A stretch of 64,000 bases of DNA from Pseudomonas sp. MWU15-20650 (GCF_023242475.1 NZ_JALJFG010000003.1:186001-250000); one strand, 5' to 3'. Counted from the stretch's first letter, positions 10,037 through 19,213 are shown. Numbers and translations: made by a program. Notes: a model not told the origin generated them from the letters alone.

Positions 10037-10930
10037 ATGAAAAAACTGACATTGATATTGAGCTGCGTCCTGCTGTTGGCAGGGTTTGCGCAAGCCGCTG
10101 AAAAACCGCTCATCCGCATCGGCGCCCGGGTCTTCACTGAACAGACCCTACTCGCCGAAATCACCTCCCAGTACCTGCGCACCAAGGGCTACGACACCCG
10201 CGTGACCGGCGGACTGGGCAGCAACCTGGCGCGCAGTGCCCAGGAAAGCGGGCAACTGGACCTGATCTGGGAATACACCGGCGTGTCGCTGGTGGCCTAT
10301 AACCACGTCGATGAGAAACTCGACAGCGAACAGTCCTACGCCCGGGTGAAAGAACTCGACGCGAAAAAAGGCTTGGTCTGGCTCTCCCCATCGAAATTCA
10401 GCAACACCTACGCCCTGGCCCTGCCAGAGAACGTGGCCAAGGCATTCCCGCAGATCAACAGCATCAGCGACCTGACCACCGCCCTGGCCGAGAAGCCCCG
10501 TGAAAACCGCCTGGTGGCCCTCGACACCGAGTTCGCCAACCGCTCCGACGGCATGGGTGGCATGGTCAAGCTGTATGACATGAACCTCACGCGTAAAAAC
10601 ACCCGGCAGATGGACGCCGGCCTGGTCTACACCGCGCTGCGCAATGGCCAGGTGTTTGCCGGTTTGGTCTACACCACCGACGGTCGCCTCAACGCGTTCA
10701 AATTGAAGCTGCTGGAAGACGACAAGCACTACTTCCCGGACTACACCGCCGCGCCGGTGGTGCGTCAGGTTTATCTCGACGCGCACCCTGAATTGGCCGC
10801 AGACCTGAAGCCACTGGCCGCGCTGTTCGACGATGAAACCATGCGCCAGCTGAACGCGCGGGTTGACGTCGACCATGAAAGCCCGTCCGCCGTGGCCGCA
10901 GACTTCCTGCGCCAACATCCAATCAACTGA
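10037..10930 (+). CDS. Osmoprotectant ABC transporter substrate-binding protein
   Basis: Periplasmic OpuAC-family binding protein, 297 residues, with a signal peptide cleaved near AQA/AE (residue 20) and the family opening IRIGARVFTEQTLLAEI. A region rich in aromatic residues (WEYTG, then further Tyr/Trp) would form the cage for a quaternary ammonium ligand. The start ATG follows AAAGGAATTCAC. It is placed between the two permease genes, 20 and 14 bp away. The closest known type is OpuCC/YehZ, which binds glycine betaine, choline or carnitine, sometimes with low affinity. Confidence 0.87.
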   Translation: MKKLTLILSCVLLLAGFAQAAEKPLIRIGARVFTEQTLLAEITSQYLRTKGYDTRVTGGLGSNLARSAQESGQLDLIWEYTGVSLVAYNHVDEKLDSEQSYARVKELDAKKGLVWLSPSKFSNTYALALPENVAKAFPQINSISDLTTALAEKPRENRLVALDTEFANRSDGMGGMVKLYDMNLTRKNTRQMDAGLVYTALRNGQVFAGLVYTTDGRLNAFKLKLLEDDKHYFPDYTAAPVVRQVYLDAHPELAADLKPLAALFDDETMRQLNARVDVDHESPSAVAADFLRQHPIN

Positions 10931-10944
10931 TAAGAGGAGAAGAC

Positions 10945-11598
10945 ATGGAATTCCTGAACGCCTTTTCCCATCTTGATTGGGCCCAAGTCCTGCACCTGAC
11001 CTGGCAGCACATCACCCTGGTTGGCATTGCAGTGATCCTGGCAATCGTCGTGGGGGTACCCCTGGGCGTGCTGATGACCCGCTTCCCGACGCTCGCCGGT
11101 CCGTTGCAAGCCAGCGCCACGGTGCTGCTGACTGTGCCGTCCATCGCCCTGTTCGGCCTGCTGCTGCCGTTCTACTCCAAATTCGGCCAGGGCCTTGGGC
11201 CGATGCCGGCGATTACCGCTGTGTTCCTCTACTCCCTGCTACCGATCATGCGTAACACCTACCTCGCCCTCACCGGCGTGGAACCGGGTATCCGTGAAGC
11301 CGCCAAAGGCATCGGCATGACGTTCGGCCAGCGCCTGCGCATGGTCGAGTTGCCCATCGCCGTGCCGGTGATCCTTGCCGGCGTGCGTACCGCCGTGGTG
11401 ATGAACATTGGTGTGATGACCATCGCCGCCACCATCGGCGCCGGTGGCCTGGGTGTGCTTATTCTGGCTTCCATCAGCCGCAGCGACATGTCGATGCTGA
11501 TTGTCGGCGCCGTGCTGGTCAGTCTCCTGGCCATCTTCGCCGACCTGCTTCTGCAATGGCTGCAACGCTCGCTGACTCCAAAAGGACTGCTCAAATGA
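10945..11598 (+). CDS. Osmoprotectant ABC transporter permease (second)
   Basis: A 217-residue permease with about five to six membrane helices and an EAA loop (GIREAAKGIGMTFGQRLRMVELP). The length and the LLTVPSIALFGLLLPF motif fit OpuCB/OpuCD-type subunits. An AAGAGGAGAAGAC ribosome binding site precedes the ATG. Its stop overlaps the ATPase start (ATGA), so translation is coupled. It is shorter than the first permease of the operon, as usual for this two-permease design. Confidence 0.88.
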   Translation: MEFLNAFSHLDWAQVLHLTWQHITLVGIAVILAIVVGVPLGVLMTRFPTLAGPLQASATVLLTVPSIALFGLLLPFYSKFGQGLGPMPAITAVFLYSLLPIMRNTYLALTGVEPGIREAAKGIGMTFGQRLRMVELPIAVPVILAGVRTAVVMNIGVMTIAATIGAGGLGVLILASISRSDMSMLIVGAVLVSLLAIFADLLLQWLQRSLTPKGLLK

Positions 11599-12752
11599 TC
11601 GAACTTCAAAACCTGACCAAGACTTTTCAAAGCAACGGCAAGACCGTCTCCGCCGTGAACGACGTAAGCCTGACCGTCAACGAAGGCGAGATTTGTGTAT
11701 TTCTCGGCCCTTCGGGCTGCGGCAAGAGCACCACGCTGAAAATGATCAACCGCCTGATCAAGCCGACCTCGGGCAAGATCCTGATCAACGGTGAAGACAC
11801 CACCGACCTCGACGAAGTGACCCTGCGCCGCAATATCGGCTACGTGATCCAGCAGATCGGCCTGTTCCCCAACATGACCATCGAGGAAAACATCGTGGTG
11901 GTGCCCAAGCTGCTGGGCTGGGACAAGCAGAAATGCCACGACCGTGCCCGTGAATTGATGAGCATGATCAAGCTGGAACCCAAGCAGTACCTGCACCGCT
12001 ACCCGCGTGAACTGTCCGGTGGCCAGCAACAGCGGATCGGCGTGATCCGTGCCTTGGCGGCGGATGCGCCGTTGCTGCTGATGGATGAACCGTTCGGCGC
12101 GGTGGACCCGATCAACCGCGAGATGATCCAGAACGAGTTCTTCGAGATGCAACGCGCGCTGAACAAGACCGTGATCATGGTCAGCCACGACATCGACGAA
12201 GCCATCAAGCTGGGTGACAAGATCGCCATCTTCCGCGCCGGCAAGCTGCTGCAGATCGACCACCCGGACACCCTGTTGGCGCACCCGGCTGATGAGTTCG
12301 TCAGCAACTTCGTGGGCCAGGACAGTACCCTCAAGCGCCTGCTCCTGGTCAAAGCCGAAGACGCGGCGGATAACGCCCCATCGGTGAGCCCCGAAACCCC
12401 GGTGGCCGATGCCCTGGAGCTGATGGATGAACACGACCGTCGCTACGTGGTGGTCACCTGTGCCGAGAATAAAGCGCTGGGTTATGTGCGACGTCGTGAC
12501 CTGCACCGTCAGGCCGGCACCTGTGGCCAGTACCTGCGCGAGTTCAACGCCACGGCGGCGTATGACGAGCATTTGCGCATCCTGCTGTCGCGCATGTACG
12601 AGTTCAACCGCTCGTGGTTGCCGGTGATGGACGCGGAACGGGTGTTTCTGGGTGAAGTGACTCAGGAGTCGATTGCCGAGTACCTGAGCTCCGGTAAGTC
12701 GCGTGGGGGCAAGACCAGTATCGTTTCCCCAGCCGAGACCGCCCTGGCCTGA
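11595..12752 (+). CDS. Osmoprotectant ABC transporter ATPase with CBS domains
   Basis: A 385-residue ATPase with Walker A GPSGCGKS (about residues 38-45), signature LSGGQQQR, Walker B LLLMDEP and switch histidine in MVSHDIDEA. After residue ~260 follows a C-terminal CBS-type region (VADALELMDEHDRRYVVV and a second copy), which in OpuA-type systems senses ionic strength or nucleotides and gates transport. ATG 11595 overlaps the permease stop by 4 nt. Last gene of the operon; no clear T-run terminator follows, and the first REPIN starts 18 bp downstream and may serve as the 3' structure. Confidence 0.9.
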   Translation: MIELQNLTKTFQSNGKTVSAVNDVSLTVNEGEICVFLGPSGCGKSTTLKMINRLIKPTSGKILINGEDTTDLDEVTLRRNIGYVIQQIGLFPNMTIEENIVVVPKLLGWDKQKCHDRARELMSMIKLEPKQYLHRYPRELSGGQQQRIGVIRALAADAPLLLMDEPFGAVDPINREMIQNEFFEMQRALNKTVIMVSHDIDEAIKLGDKIAIFRAGKLLQIDHPDTLLAHPADEFVSNFVGQDSTLKRLLLVKAEDAADNAPSVSPETPVADALELMDEHDRRYVVVTCAENKALGYVRRRDLHRQAGTCGQYLREFNATAAYDEHLRILLSRMYEFNRSWLPVMDAERVFLGEVTQESIAEYLSSGKSRGGKTSIVSPAETALA

Positions 12753-12770
12753 CACACTGCGGTAAAAAAT

Positions 12771-13655
12771 GTGGGAGGGGGCTTGCTCCCGATGGCAGTG
12801 GGTCAGCTGAGAATAAGCTGACTGATCCACCACTATCGGGAGCAAGCCCCCTCCCACACTTGGATCTGCTGTGTGTCTGTTATTGAAGGTGCTGGCTTTG
12901 CCGGCGGCGGTTGCTATTTCAGGCAGTTTGTCCTGACACAGCATGGGAGGGGGCTTGCTCCCGATGACGGTGGGCCAGCTGAGGATAAGCTGACTGATCC
13001 ACCACTATCGGGAGCAAGCCCCCTCCCACACTTTGATCTGCTGTATGTCTGTTATTGAAGGTGCTGGCTTTGCCGGCGGCGGTTGCTATTGCAGGCAGTT
13101 TGTCCTGACACAGCACCGTAAAAAGGTGGGAGGGGGCTTGCTCCCGATGGCGGTGGGTCAGCTGAGGATAAGCTGACTGATCCACCACTATCGGGAGCAA
13201 GCCCCCTCCCACACTTGGATCTGCTGTGTGTCTGTTATTAAAGGTGCTGGCTTTGCCGGCGGCGGTTGCTATTGCAGGCAGTTTGTCCTGACACAGCACC
13301 GTAAAAAGGTGGGAGGGGGCTTGCTCCCGATGACGGAGGGTCAGCTGAGGATAAGCTGACTGATCCCCCACTATCGGGAGCAAGCCCCCTCCCACACTTG
13401 GATCTGCTGTATGTCTGTTATTGAAGGTGCTGGCTTTGCCGGCGGCGATTGCTATTTCAGGCAGTTTGTACTGACACAGCACCGTAAAAAGGTGGGAGGG
13501 GGCTTGCTCCCGATGACGGTGGGTCAGCTGAGGATAAGCTGACTGATCCACCGCTATCGGGAGCAAGCCCCCTCCCACACTTGGTTCTGCTGTGTGTCTG
13601 TTATTGAAGGTGTTGGCTTTGCCGGCGGCGGTTATTATTTCAGGCAGTTTGTACT
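12771..13655. repeat. Tandem array of five REPIN palindromes (period 172-183 bp)
   Basis: Five palindromes begin at 12771, 12943, 13126, 13309 and 13492, each about 88 bp: GTGGGAGGGGGCTTGCTCCC, a centre with CAGCTGA..TCAGCTTA-like inverted bases, then the complement ending CCCCCTCCCACAC. They are separated by a ~95-bp linker that is nearly the same each time (contains CTGTTATTGAAGGTGCTGGC and GGCAGTTTGT.CTGACACAGCA). The last three spacings are exactly 183 bp; the first is 172, lacking ACCGTAAAAAG-type bases. A stray half (CCTCCCACAT) follows at 13675. Copies differ by only a few bases, which points to recent tandem amplification. No gene is expected here. Confidence 0.92.
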
Positions 13656-13799
13656 GGCTGTTCACCCAATTGTCCTCCCACATTTGCTCTGTGGTGTGTC
13701 AGGAAAATCTCATCGATTTGCCCCATTCGGGGAACATCAATCCGTCACACCGGTCGGTTACATAAGTAGCTGCACCGGGTCTCGCGACGAACGCGTGCA

Positions 13800-14048
13800 A
13801 AAACGCGACATTTTTAGTTGATCTATAGCCCCTCACGTCCTAAAGTTCGCGCCGAACGTCCATGCTGGAAACGATCCATCCGGCTCAAGTACTGACGACG
13901 AGACAGCAAGGCCAAGGGCAGCGTTTATTCCCATGGCCTTTTTGCTTTCGGCGACATGCCTTGGGAAGTAGGCGAACCAAAGTGGGGATACGGAGGACGT
14001 TCATTTGCACCCATTGATCAAATTAGTTTGCCCTTAGGAGTTCCCAGC
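13800..14048 (+). promoter_or_regulatory. Leader of the ornithine decarboxylase gene; no protein gene seen
   Basis: The ~390 bp from the last REPIN to speC hold no convincing reading frame. The part from about 13800 includes a terminator-like hairpin (separate entry) about 105 bp before the speC ATG. The segment CCAAGG in the hairpin's 5' arm can also pair with CCTTGG at 13959-13964, giving an alternative fold. This is compatible with a small RNA that ends at 13943 or with an attenuated speC leader. The Shine-Dalgarno TTAGGAG sits 8 nt before ATG 14049. Confidence 0.4.
13908..13943 (+). terminator. Terminator-like hairpin in speC leader
   Basis: Arms AAGGCCAAGGG (13908-13918) and CCCATGGCCTT (13930-13940), with one A-A mismatch and an 11-nt loop, are followed by TTTTTG. 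It has the full form of a Rho-independent terminator but lies upstream of a gene in the same direction. Confidence 0.7.
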
Positions 14049-15212
14049 ATGTCGATCAACGTCGAAGACTATTTCGCGCGCGCCACTTTTGACAAAATGA
14101 AGGCATTCGCCGACAAGCAAGAAACCCCGTTCGTGGTGATCGACACCGCGATGATCAGCCAGGCCTACGATGACCTGCGCGCCGGTTTCGAATTCGCCAA
14201 GGTGTATTACGCCGTCAAGGCCAACCCGGCCGTCGAAATCATCGACCTGTTGAAAGACAAAGGTTCGAGCTTCGATATCGCCTCGATCTACGAGCTGGAC
14301 AAGGTCATGGACCGTGGCGTCAGCCCGGACCGTATCAGCTACGGCAACACCATCAAGAAATCCAAGGACATCCGCTACTTCTTTGATAAGGGCGTGCGCC
14401 TGTTCTCCACCGACTCCGAAGCCGACCTGCGCAACATCGCCAAGGCCGCGCCGGGCTCGAAAGTGTATGTGCGCATCCTCACCGAAGGCTCGACCACGGC
14501 TGACTGGCCGCTGTCGCGCAAGTTCGGCTGCCAGACCGACATGGCCATGGACCTGCTGATCCTCGCCCGAGACCTGGGCCTGGTGCCGTACGGCATCTCG
14601 TTCCACGTGGGTTCGCAACAGCGCGACATCAGCGTGTGGGACGCGGCCATCGCCAAGGTCAAAGTGATCTTCGAACGCCTGAAAGAAGAAGACGGCATCC
14701 ACCTGAAACTGATCAACATGGGCGGCGGCTTCCCAGCCAACTACATCACCCGTACCAACAGCCTGGAAACCTACGCCGAAGAAATCATCCGTTTCCTCAA
14801 GGAAGATTTCGGTGATGACCTGCCGGAAATCATCCTGGAGCCTGGCCGTTCGTTGATCGCCAACGCCGGTATCCTGGTCAGTGAAGTGGTCTTGGTTGCG
14901 CGCAAATCGCGCACCGCCGTCGAGCGTTGGGTATACACGGATGTGGGCAAGTTCTCCGGCCTGATCGAAACCATGGACGAAGCCATCAAGTTCCCGATCT
15001 GGACCGAGAAGAAAGGCGAGATGGAAGAAGTGGTCATCGCCGGCCCAACCTGTGACAGCGCCGATATCATGTACGAAAACTACAAGTACGGCCTGCCACT
15101 GAACCTGGCGATTGGTGACCGTTTGTACTGGCTGTCGACCGGTGCCTACACCACCAGCTACAGCGCGGTTGAGTTCAATGGTTTTCCACCGTTGAAGTCT
15201 TACTACGTGTAA
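14049..15212 (+). CDS. speC: Ornithine decarboxylase (fold type III, PLP)
   Basis: Cytosolic PLP enzyme that turns L-ornithine into putrescine, the first step of polyamine synthesis. The 387-residue protein is of the alanine-racemase fold: PLP lysine at Lys57 in YYAVKANP, HVGSQQ, the phosphate-binding EPGRS, and the catalytic cysteine of the second subunit in GPTCDSAD (about Cys335). This size and motif set fit the Pseudomonas SpeC/PA4519 type and not the 700-residue E. coli SpeC. ATG 14049 has TTAGGAG upstream; an in-frame ATG at 13956 falls just after the terminator hairpin and was rejected. Activity on lysine as well is possible in this family. Confidence 0.93.
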   Translation: MSINVEDYFARATFDKMKAFADKQETPFVVIDTAMISQAYDDLRAGFEFAKVYYAVKANPAVEIIDLLKDKGSSFDIASIYELDKVMDRGVSPDRISYGNTIKKSKDIRYFFDKGVRLFSTDSEADLRNIAKAAPGSKVYVRILTEGSTTADWPLSRKFGCQTDMAMDLLILARDLGLVPYGISFHVGSQQRDISVWDAAIAKVKVIFERLKEEDGIHLKLINMGGGFPANYITRTNSLETYAEEIIRFLKEDFGDDLPEIILEPGRSLIANAGILVSEVVLVARKSRTAVERWVYTDVGKFSGLIETMDEAIKFPIWTEKKGEMEEVVIAGPTCDSADIMYENYKYGLPLNLAIGDRLYWLSTGAYTTSYSAVEFNGFPPLKSYYV

Positions 15213-15224
15213 GAATGCCGCACA

Positions 15225-15257
15225 CAAAAAACCCATGACGTGTCATGGGTTTTTTTT
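15225..15257. terminator. Bidirectional terminator between speC and Sel1 gene
   Basis: A perfect ACCCATGAC/GTCATGGGT stem (15231-15250) is flanked by A-run on the left and T-run on the right. It can end speC from the left and the minus-strand Sel1 gene from the right. Confidence 0.88.
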
Positions 15258-15260
15258 GGC

Positions 15261-16010
15261 TCAGGAAAATGTCGCGGCGCGTTGCTGGTAGGCCACCGCC
15301 ATTGCGCGAATCTGCGGGTCATTCGCCGCCGCCAGTGCCTTGTGCGCCGTGCGCAGGAATTTGAGGTTGCCGCCTGCCAGCGCCTTGTGCAACCACGCCA
15401 GCGCTTCGGCGATTTGGCCTCTATCGGCCAGCACCGCCGCATAGCTGAACTGCCCGCGAAAATCCCCGCCTTCGGCTGAGCGTCGATACCATTGGACAGC
15501 GGCATCCAAGTCCCTGGCACACCACTGGCCAGACTCCAGATAGCGCCCCACCAGGTTCATCGACTTGGCGTGGCCCTGCTCTGCCGCCTGGCGATAAAAG
15601 CGCAGCGCTTGCGATTGCTCTTGCACGACGCCGCGGCCGGTGGCCAGCAAGTTGGCGTAGTTGTACTGCCCCCAATCCAACCCTGCCTCTGCCGCCAAGC
15701 GATACGCACGCGCCGCCGCCGCTTCATCCACGGGGCAACCCCAGCCATGCTCCAGGCAGCGACCGACCATATTGCGTGCCATCAGGTGGCCACCCTGCGC
15801 CGCGATCTGGAACCAACGCAACGCCAATGCTTGATCACGTTCAATACCACGTCCGTCCAGCAGGATCTGCCCGAGCAGCGCCTGGGCATCGACCACGCCT
15901 TGCTTGGCCGCCATCAGAATCGCCTGGGCGGCGCGTACTGGAGAATCGTCGAGCATGGATTGCAACTGCTCGACGCTGAGCACTTCTTGGCGACGTAATA
16001 AAAACCCCAT
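15261..16010 (-). CDS. Sel1/TPR repeat protein (PA4516-like)
   Basis: A 249-residue soluble protein built almost wholly of ~36-residue Sel1-like repeats (GRGIERDQALALRWFQIAA, GHAKSMNLVGRYLESGQ, and others), which form alpha-solenoids for protein-protein contacts. No signal peptide is seen (MGFLLRRQEVLSVEQ). It lies 1 bp downstream of the PiuC-type hydroxylase gene on the same strand, as PA4516 does next to PA4515, so it belongs to this iron-uptake locus by position. Its partner is unknown. Confidence 0.82.
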   Translation of the reverse strand: MGFLLRRQEVLSVEQLQSMLDDSPVRAAQAILMAAKQGVVDAQALLGQILLDGRGIERDQALALRWFQIAAQGGHLMARNMVGRCLEHGWGCPVDEAAAARAYRLAAEAGLDWGQYNYANLLATGRGVVQEQSQALRFYRQAAEQGHAKSMNLVGRYLESGQWCARDLDAAVQWYRRSAEGGDFRGQFSYAAVLADRGQIAEALAWLHKALAGGNLKFLRTAHKALAAANDPQIRAMAVAYQQRAATFS

Positions 16011-16011
16011 T

Positions 16012-16692
16012 TCAGACCTCGACCCAACGGCGCAGCAGGTTGTGATACGTGCCGGTGAGTTGGATCAGCGCCGGGTGGTCGGGTACATCACGGGTCAATT
16101 GCTGGATCGCACCGTCCATCTCGAACAGCAGCGTGCGCTGGCTGTCTTCACGCACCAGGCTTTGGGTCCAGAAAAACGAGGCGTAGCGCGTGCCACGGGT
16201 CACGGCGTTGACCTTGTGCAGGCTGGAACCGGGGTACAGCACCATATCGCCTGCCGGCAGTTTTACCCGTTGCAGGCCGAAGGTGTCCTGGATCTCCAGC
16301 TCACCACCGTCGTACTCCTGCGGGTCACTGAAGAACAGCGTGGAGGACAGATCGGTGCGCACCCGATCAAAGCTGCCCTTGGCTTGACGTACTGCGTTAT
16401 CGATATGGAAGTCGAAACTACCACCGGCGGTGTAGCAGTTGAGCAGCGGCGGGAAGACTTTGTGCGGCAACGCCGCAGACATAAACAGCGGGTTTTTCCA
16501 CAAACGCTCCAACATTGCCGCGCCGATTTCCTTGGCCAAGGGGTGGCCTTCAGGCAACTGCAGGTTGTGTTTGGCTTTGGCGGACTGATGCCCGGCAGTG
16601 ATTTTACCGTCAGCCCAGTCGGTGTTTTCCAGGGCTTGGCGAATGCGCAACACCTCCTCACGAGAGAACAGGCCGGGAATGTGCAGCAACAT
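16012..16692 (-). CDS. piuC: PKHD-type Fe(II)/2-oxoglutarate hydroxylase PiuC
   Basis: A 226-residue 2-oxoglutarate/Fe(II) dioxygenase-fold protein. Iron ligands are visible as His96 and Asp98 (FHID) and His159 (GSSLHKV), with the 2OG-binding arginine at Arg169. It is the PiuC/YbiX family, whose genes sit beside TonB-dependent catechol receptors and are iron-regulated; the true substrate is not settled. ATG 16692 was chosen because the family starts MLLHIPGLF; a longer frame to 16824 would run into the control region. It is divergent from piuA, so both likely share an iron-responsive promoter region. Confidence 0.92.
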   Translation of the reverse strand: MLLHIPGLFSREEVLRIRQALENTDWADGKITAGHQSAKAKHNLQLPEGHPLAKEIGAAMLERLWKNPLFMSAALPHKVFPPLLNCYTAGGSFDFHIDNAVRQAKGSFDRVRTDLSSTLFFSDPQEYDGGELEIQDTFGLQRVKLPAGDMVLYPGSSLHKVNAVTRGTRYASFFWTQSLVREDSQRTLLFEMDGAIQQLTRDVPDHPALIQLTGTYHNLLRRWVEV

Positions 16693-16722
16693 GGGGCGAT
16701 ACCTGAAACCGGAGAGGCGCCA

Positions 16723-16744
16723 ATGGTATTGATTCTTATCCACT
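16723..16744. promoter_or_regulatory. Possible Fur box between piuC and piuA
   Basis: On the minus strand the stretch GATAAGAATCAATACCATT resembles the 19-bp Fur consensus at roughly half to two thirds of positions. Iron control of piuA/piuC is expected from the family. The match is weak and was judged by eye, so this is only a candidate. Confidence 0.3.
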
Positions 16745-16897
16745 CTGTAAAACACGAGGACGAACGAGATCGTAAAAACCGTAAGCAAAAAGTGTAAAGA
16801 ATGTAAATTCGGCGTTAATAGCAATGTATCGCAATTGATAGAAAGTCTTGTTCAGCCTATATTCCGCGACCTCACATCCTTGGGGAAAGGACACGTC

Positions 16898-19192
16898 ATG
16901 TCGCGCACTTCTATAAAAATACCTGCCAGTTCACCACGCATGCTGGCCTCGGCCATCGGCGTTGCACTCAGTGCCAGCTCTGCCGCCCATCTGGCGCAAG
17001 CGGCTGAAGACACCGAACAAAAAGGCGAGCGCAACACGATCTCCCTCGGTGCTACCAACATCACCGGCCAGGAGCAGGACAACACGTCCTATCAGGTAGA
17101 AAAAGCTTCCTCGCAGAAATACACCGCACCGTTGGTGGACACACCGCGTTCGGTCACCGTAGTCCCGCAACAAGTTCTCAAGGACACCGCCGCCACCTCG
17201 CTGCAGGATGCCTTGCGCACCGTACCGGGCATTACCTTCGGCGCCGGTGAAGGTGGCAATCCCCAGGGCGACCGTCCGTTCATCCGTGGCTTTGACGCAC
17301 AGGGCGACACCTACCTCGACGGCGTACGCGACACCGGAGGCCAGAGCCGCGAGATCTTCGACATTGAGTCCATCGAAGTCAGCAAAGGCCCGAACTCCTC
17401 GTTCGGCGGTCGCGGTTCGGCCGGTGGCAGCCTCAATCTGGTGAGCAAGACCCCACAAGCGCGGGACTTCACCAACGGCGGCTTCACCTATGGTTCCGAC
17501 CAGACGCGCCGCTACGTGCTCGACGTGAACCGCCAGTTCCTCGACACCGCCGCGTTCCGCTTGAACCTGATGAGCCACGAACAGAATGTCGCCGGTCGCG
17601 ACGCCGTCAACTACGACCGCTGGGGCGTGGCGCCATCGCTGACCTTCGGCCTGGGCACCCCGACCCGCGTCAACCTCAGCTACTACCACATGGAAAGCGA
17701 CGACCTGCCGGATTCGGGCATGCCTTATGGCTACAGCAACAGCGGCGCCAAGGCCGTCCATGTACATGACAAGCCAACCGACGGCGGCGACAGCAACAAC
17801 TTCTACGGTTTGAAAGACCGCGACTTCCGCAAGACCCGCGCCGACATCAGCACGTTCTCCATCGAGCACGACCTGAACGACAACATGACGCTGAAAAACA
17901 CCCTGCGTCATGGCAGCACCGGCCAGGACTATATCCTGACGCAACCTGACGACAGCCAGCACAACGTTAACCAGTTCGGTACCGTGTGGCGTCGTGCCAA
18001 CACACGGGTGTCGACCACCGAAACCACCACTAACCAGACCGACCTGTTTGGCAATTTCCAGTTGGCGGGCATGAAGCATTCGTACTCCACCGGCCTGGAG
18101 TTCACCGGTGAAGAAACCCGCGTCAGCGGCTACACCGTCACGCCAAACAGCAACCCTACCGGTGGTTGCACACCGGGCAAGGTCGGCAACAGCGGTGGCA
18201 GTTGCACGTCCTTGGGTAACCCGAACCCGGACGACGCCTGGACCGGCAGCGTGGCCCGCAACTACATGGGTACCAACACCAAGGCCACCAGCCGCGCCGC
18301 TTACGTGTTCGACACCATCGAGCTGGACCCGAAATGGCTGCTGAACGCCGGCCTGCGCTACGACACCTTTGACACGGTGGCCAACACCAATGCCACGACC
18401 GGCCGCACTAAAATCAAGAATGACAGCCAGTTCTTCAACTGGCAGGCGGGCCTGGTGTGGAAACCGCTGGATAACGGCAGCATCTATACCTCCTACGCCA
18501 CATCGGCATCGCCACCGGGCGGCCTGGTCGGCGAAGGCGCCGACGGCAACCCGCTCTCTGCCGGCGCCGCGACCAGCGACCTGCAACCGGAAGAAACCGT
18601 CAACTACGAGCTGGGCACCAAGTGGGACCTGTTCCACAACCGCCTGTCCCTGACCGCTGCGGTCTTCCGCACCGAGAAGAAAAACACGCGCATCCTGGTC
18701 GATTCGATGACCTACCAGAACGCCGGCGAGTCCCGCGTCGATGGCCTGGAATTGTCCGCCAGCGGCAAGCTCACCGATCAGTGGCAGGTATTCGCCGGCT
18801 ACAGCTACCTGAAAAGCGAACTGGTGGATGCCGGCCTCAACGGCCGTAACGGCGCCGTCACCGCCGGCTCCAACAAAGGCAATGAAATGCCCAACACGCC
18901 GAAGAACACCTTCAGCCTGTGGACCACGTATGACCTCACGCCAAAGCTGACCATCGGCGGCGGCGCGTTCTACGTCGATCAGGTTTACGGCGACGCGGCC
19001 AACACAGTGTACGTGCCCTCTTACACTCGCTACGACGCCATGGCCAGCTACAAGCTGACCAAAAACATCGACCTGCAATTGAACGTGCAGAACCTGACCG
19101 ACAAGACCTACTACGACAAAGCCTACGCGGCGCACTTCGCCAACCAGGCGGCCGGTCGTACGGCCTTGTTGACCACCAGCTTCCACTTCTAA
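16898..19192 (+). CDS. piuA: TonB-dependent catechol-siderophore receptor PiuA
   Basis: Outer membrane receptor of 764 residues, CirA/Fiu/PiuA type, that imports iron bound to catechol compounds using TonB energy. A long signal peptide ends near AQA/AE (residue 34). The plug domain follows (VDTPRSVTVVPQQVL, RPFIRGFDAQGDTYLDGVRD, GGRGSAGGSLNLVSK), then a 22-strand barrel ending in TTSFHF. ATG 16898 has GGGGAAAGGA upstream; the frame extends to 16835 but those residues precede the signal sequence. PiuA homologues in P. aeruginosa are a route for catechol-conjugated cephalosporins. It is followed by its own terminator. Confidence 0.94.
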   Translation: MSRTSIKIPASSPRMLASAIGVALSASSAAHLAQAAEDTEQKGERNTISLGATNITGQEQDNTSYQVEKASSQKYTAPLVDTPRSVTVVPQQVLKDTAATSLQDALRTVPGITFGAGEGGNPQGDRPFIRGFDAQGDTYLDGVRDTGGQSREIFDIESIEVSKGPNSSFGGRGSAGGSLNLVSKTPQARDFTNGGFTYGSDQTRRYVLDVNRQFLDTAAFRLNLMSHEQNVAGRDAVNYDRWGVAPSLTFGLGTPTRVNLSYYHMESDDLPDSGMPYGYSNSGAKAVHVHDKPTDGGDSNNFYGLKDRDFRKTRADISTFSIEHDLNDNMTLKNTLRHGSTGQDYILTQPDDSQHNVNQFGTVWRRANTRVSTTETTTNQTDLFGNFQLAGMKHSYSTGLEFTGEETRVSGYTVTPNSNPTGGCTPGKVGNSGGSCTSLGNPNPDDAWTGSVARNYMGTNTKATSRAAYVFDTIELDPKWLLNAGLRYDTFDTVANTNATTGRTKIKNDSQFFNWQAGLVWKPLDNGSIYTSYATSASPPGGLVGEGADGNPLSAGAATSDLQPEETVNYELGTKWDLFHNRLSLTAAVFRTEKKNTRILVDSMTYQNAGESRVDGLELSASGKLTDQWQVFAGYSYLKSELVDAGLNGRNGAVTAGSNKGNEMPNTPKNTFSLWTTYDLTPKLTIGGGAFYVDQVYGDAANTVYVPSYTRYDAMASYKLTKNIDLQLNVQNLTDKTYYDKAYAAHFANQAAGRTALLTTSFHF

Positions 19193-19213
19193 ACGCGGTC
19201 AACGTTCGACCAG

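Noticed and set aside
11259-12944. Minus-strand 561-codon open frame over the osmoprotectant ATPase
   Set aside because: It is opposite to a clear ABC ATPase with all motifs and runs into the REPIN repeat; no family match.
12771-13655. CRISPR array
   Set aside because: Repeats are palindromic, ~88 bp, with conserved (not unique) linkers and no cas genes; they are REPINs.
12919-13683. 254-codon frame with 61-residue repeats
   Set aside because: It is made entirely of REPIN units with a period divisible by three; no ribosome binding site or domain.
16835-16897. Longer piuA start
   Set aside because: The additional residues come before a good signal peptide and lie before the ribosome binding site GGGGAAAGG.
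16931-19186. 751-codon minus frame over piuA
   Set aside because: Antisense shadow of a full TonB-dependent receptor; no motifs.
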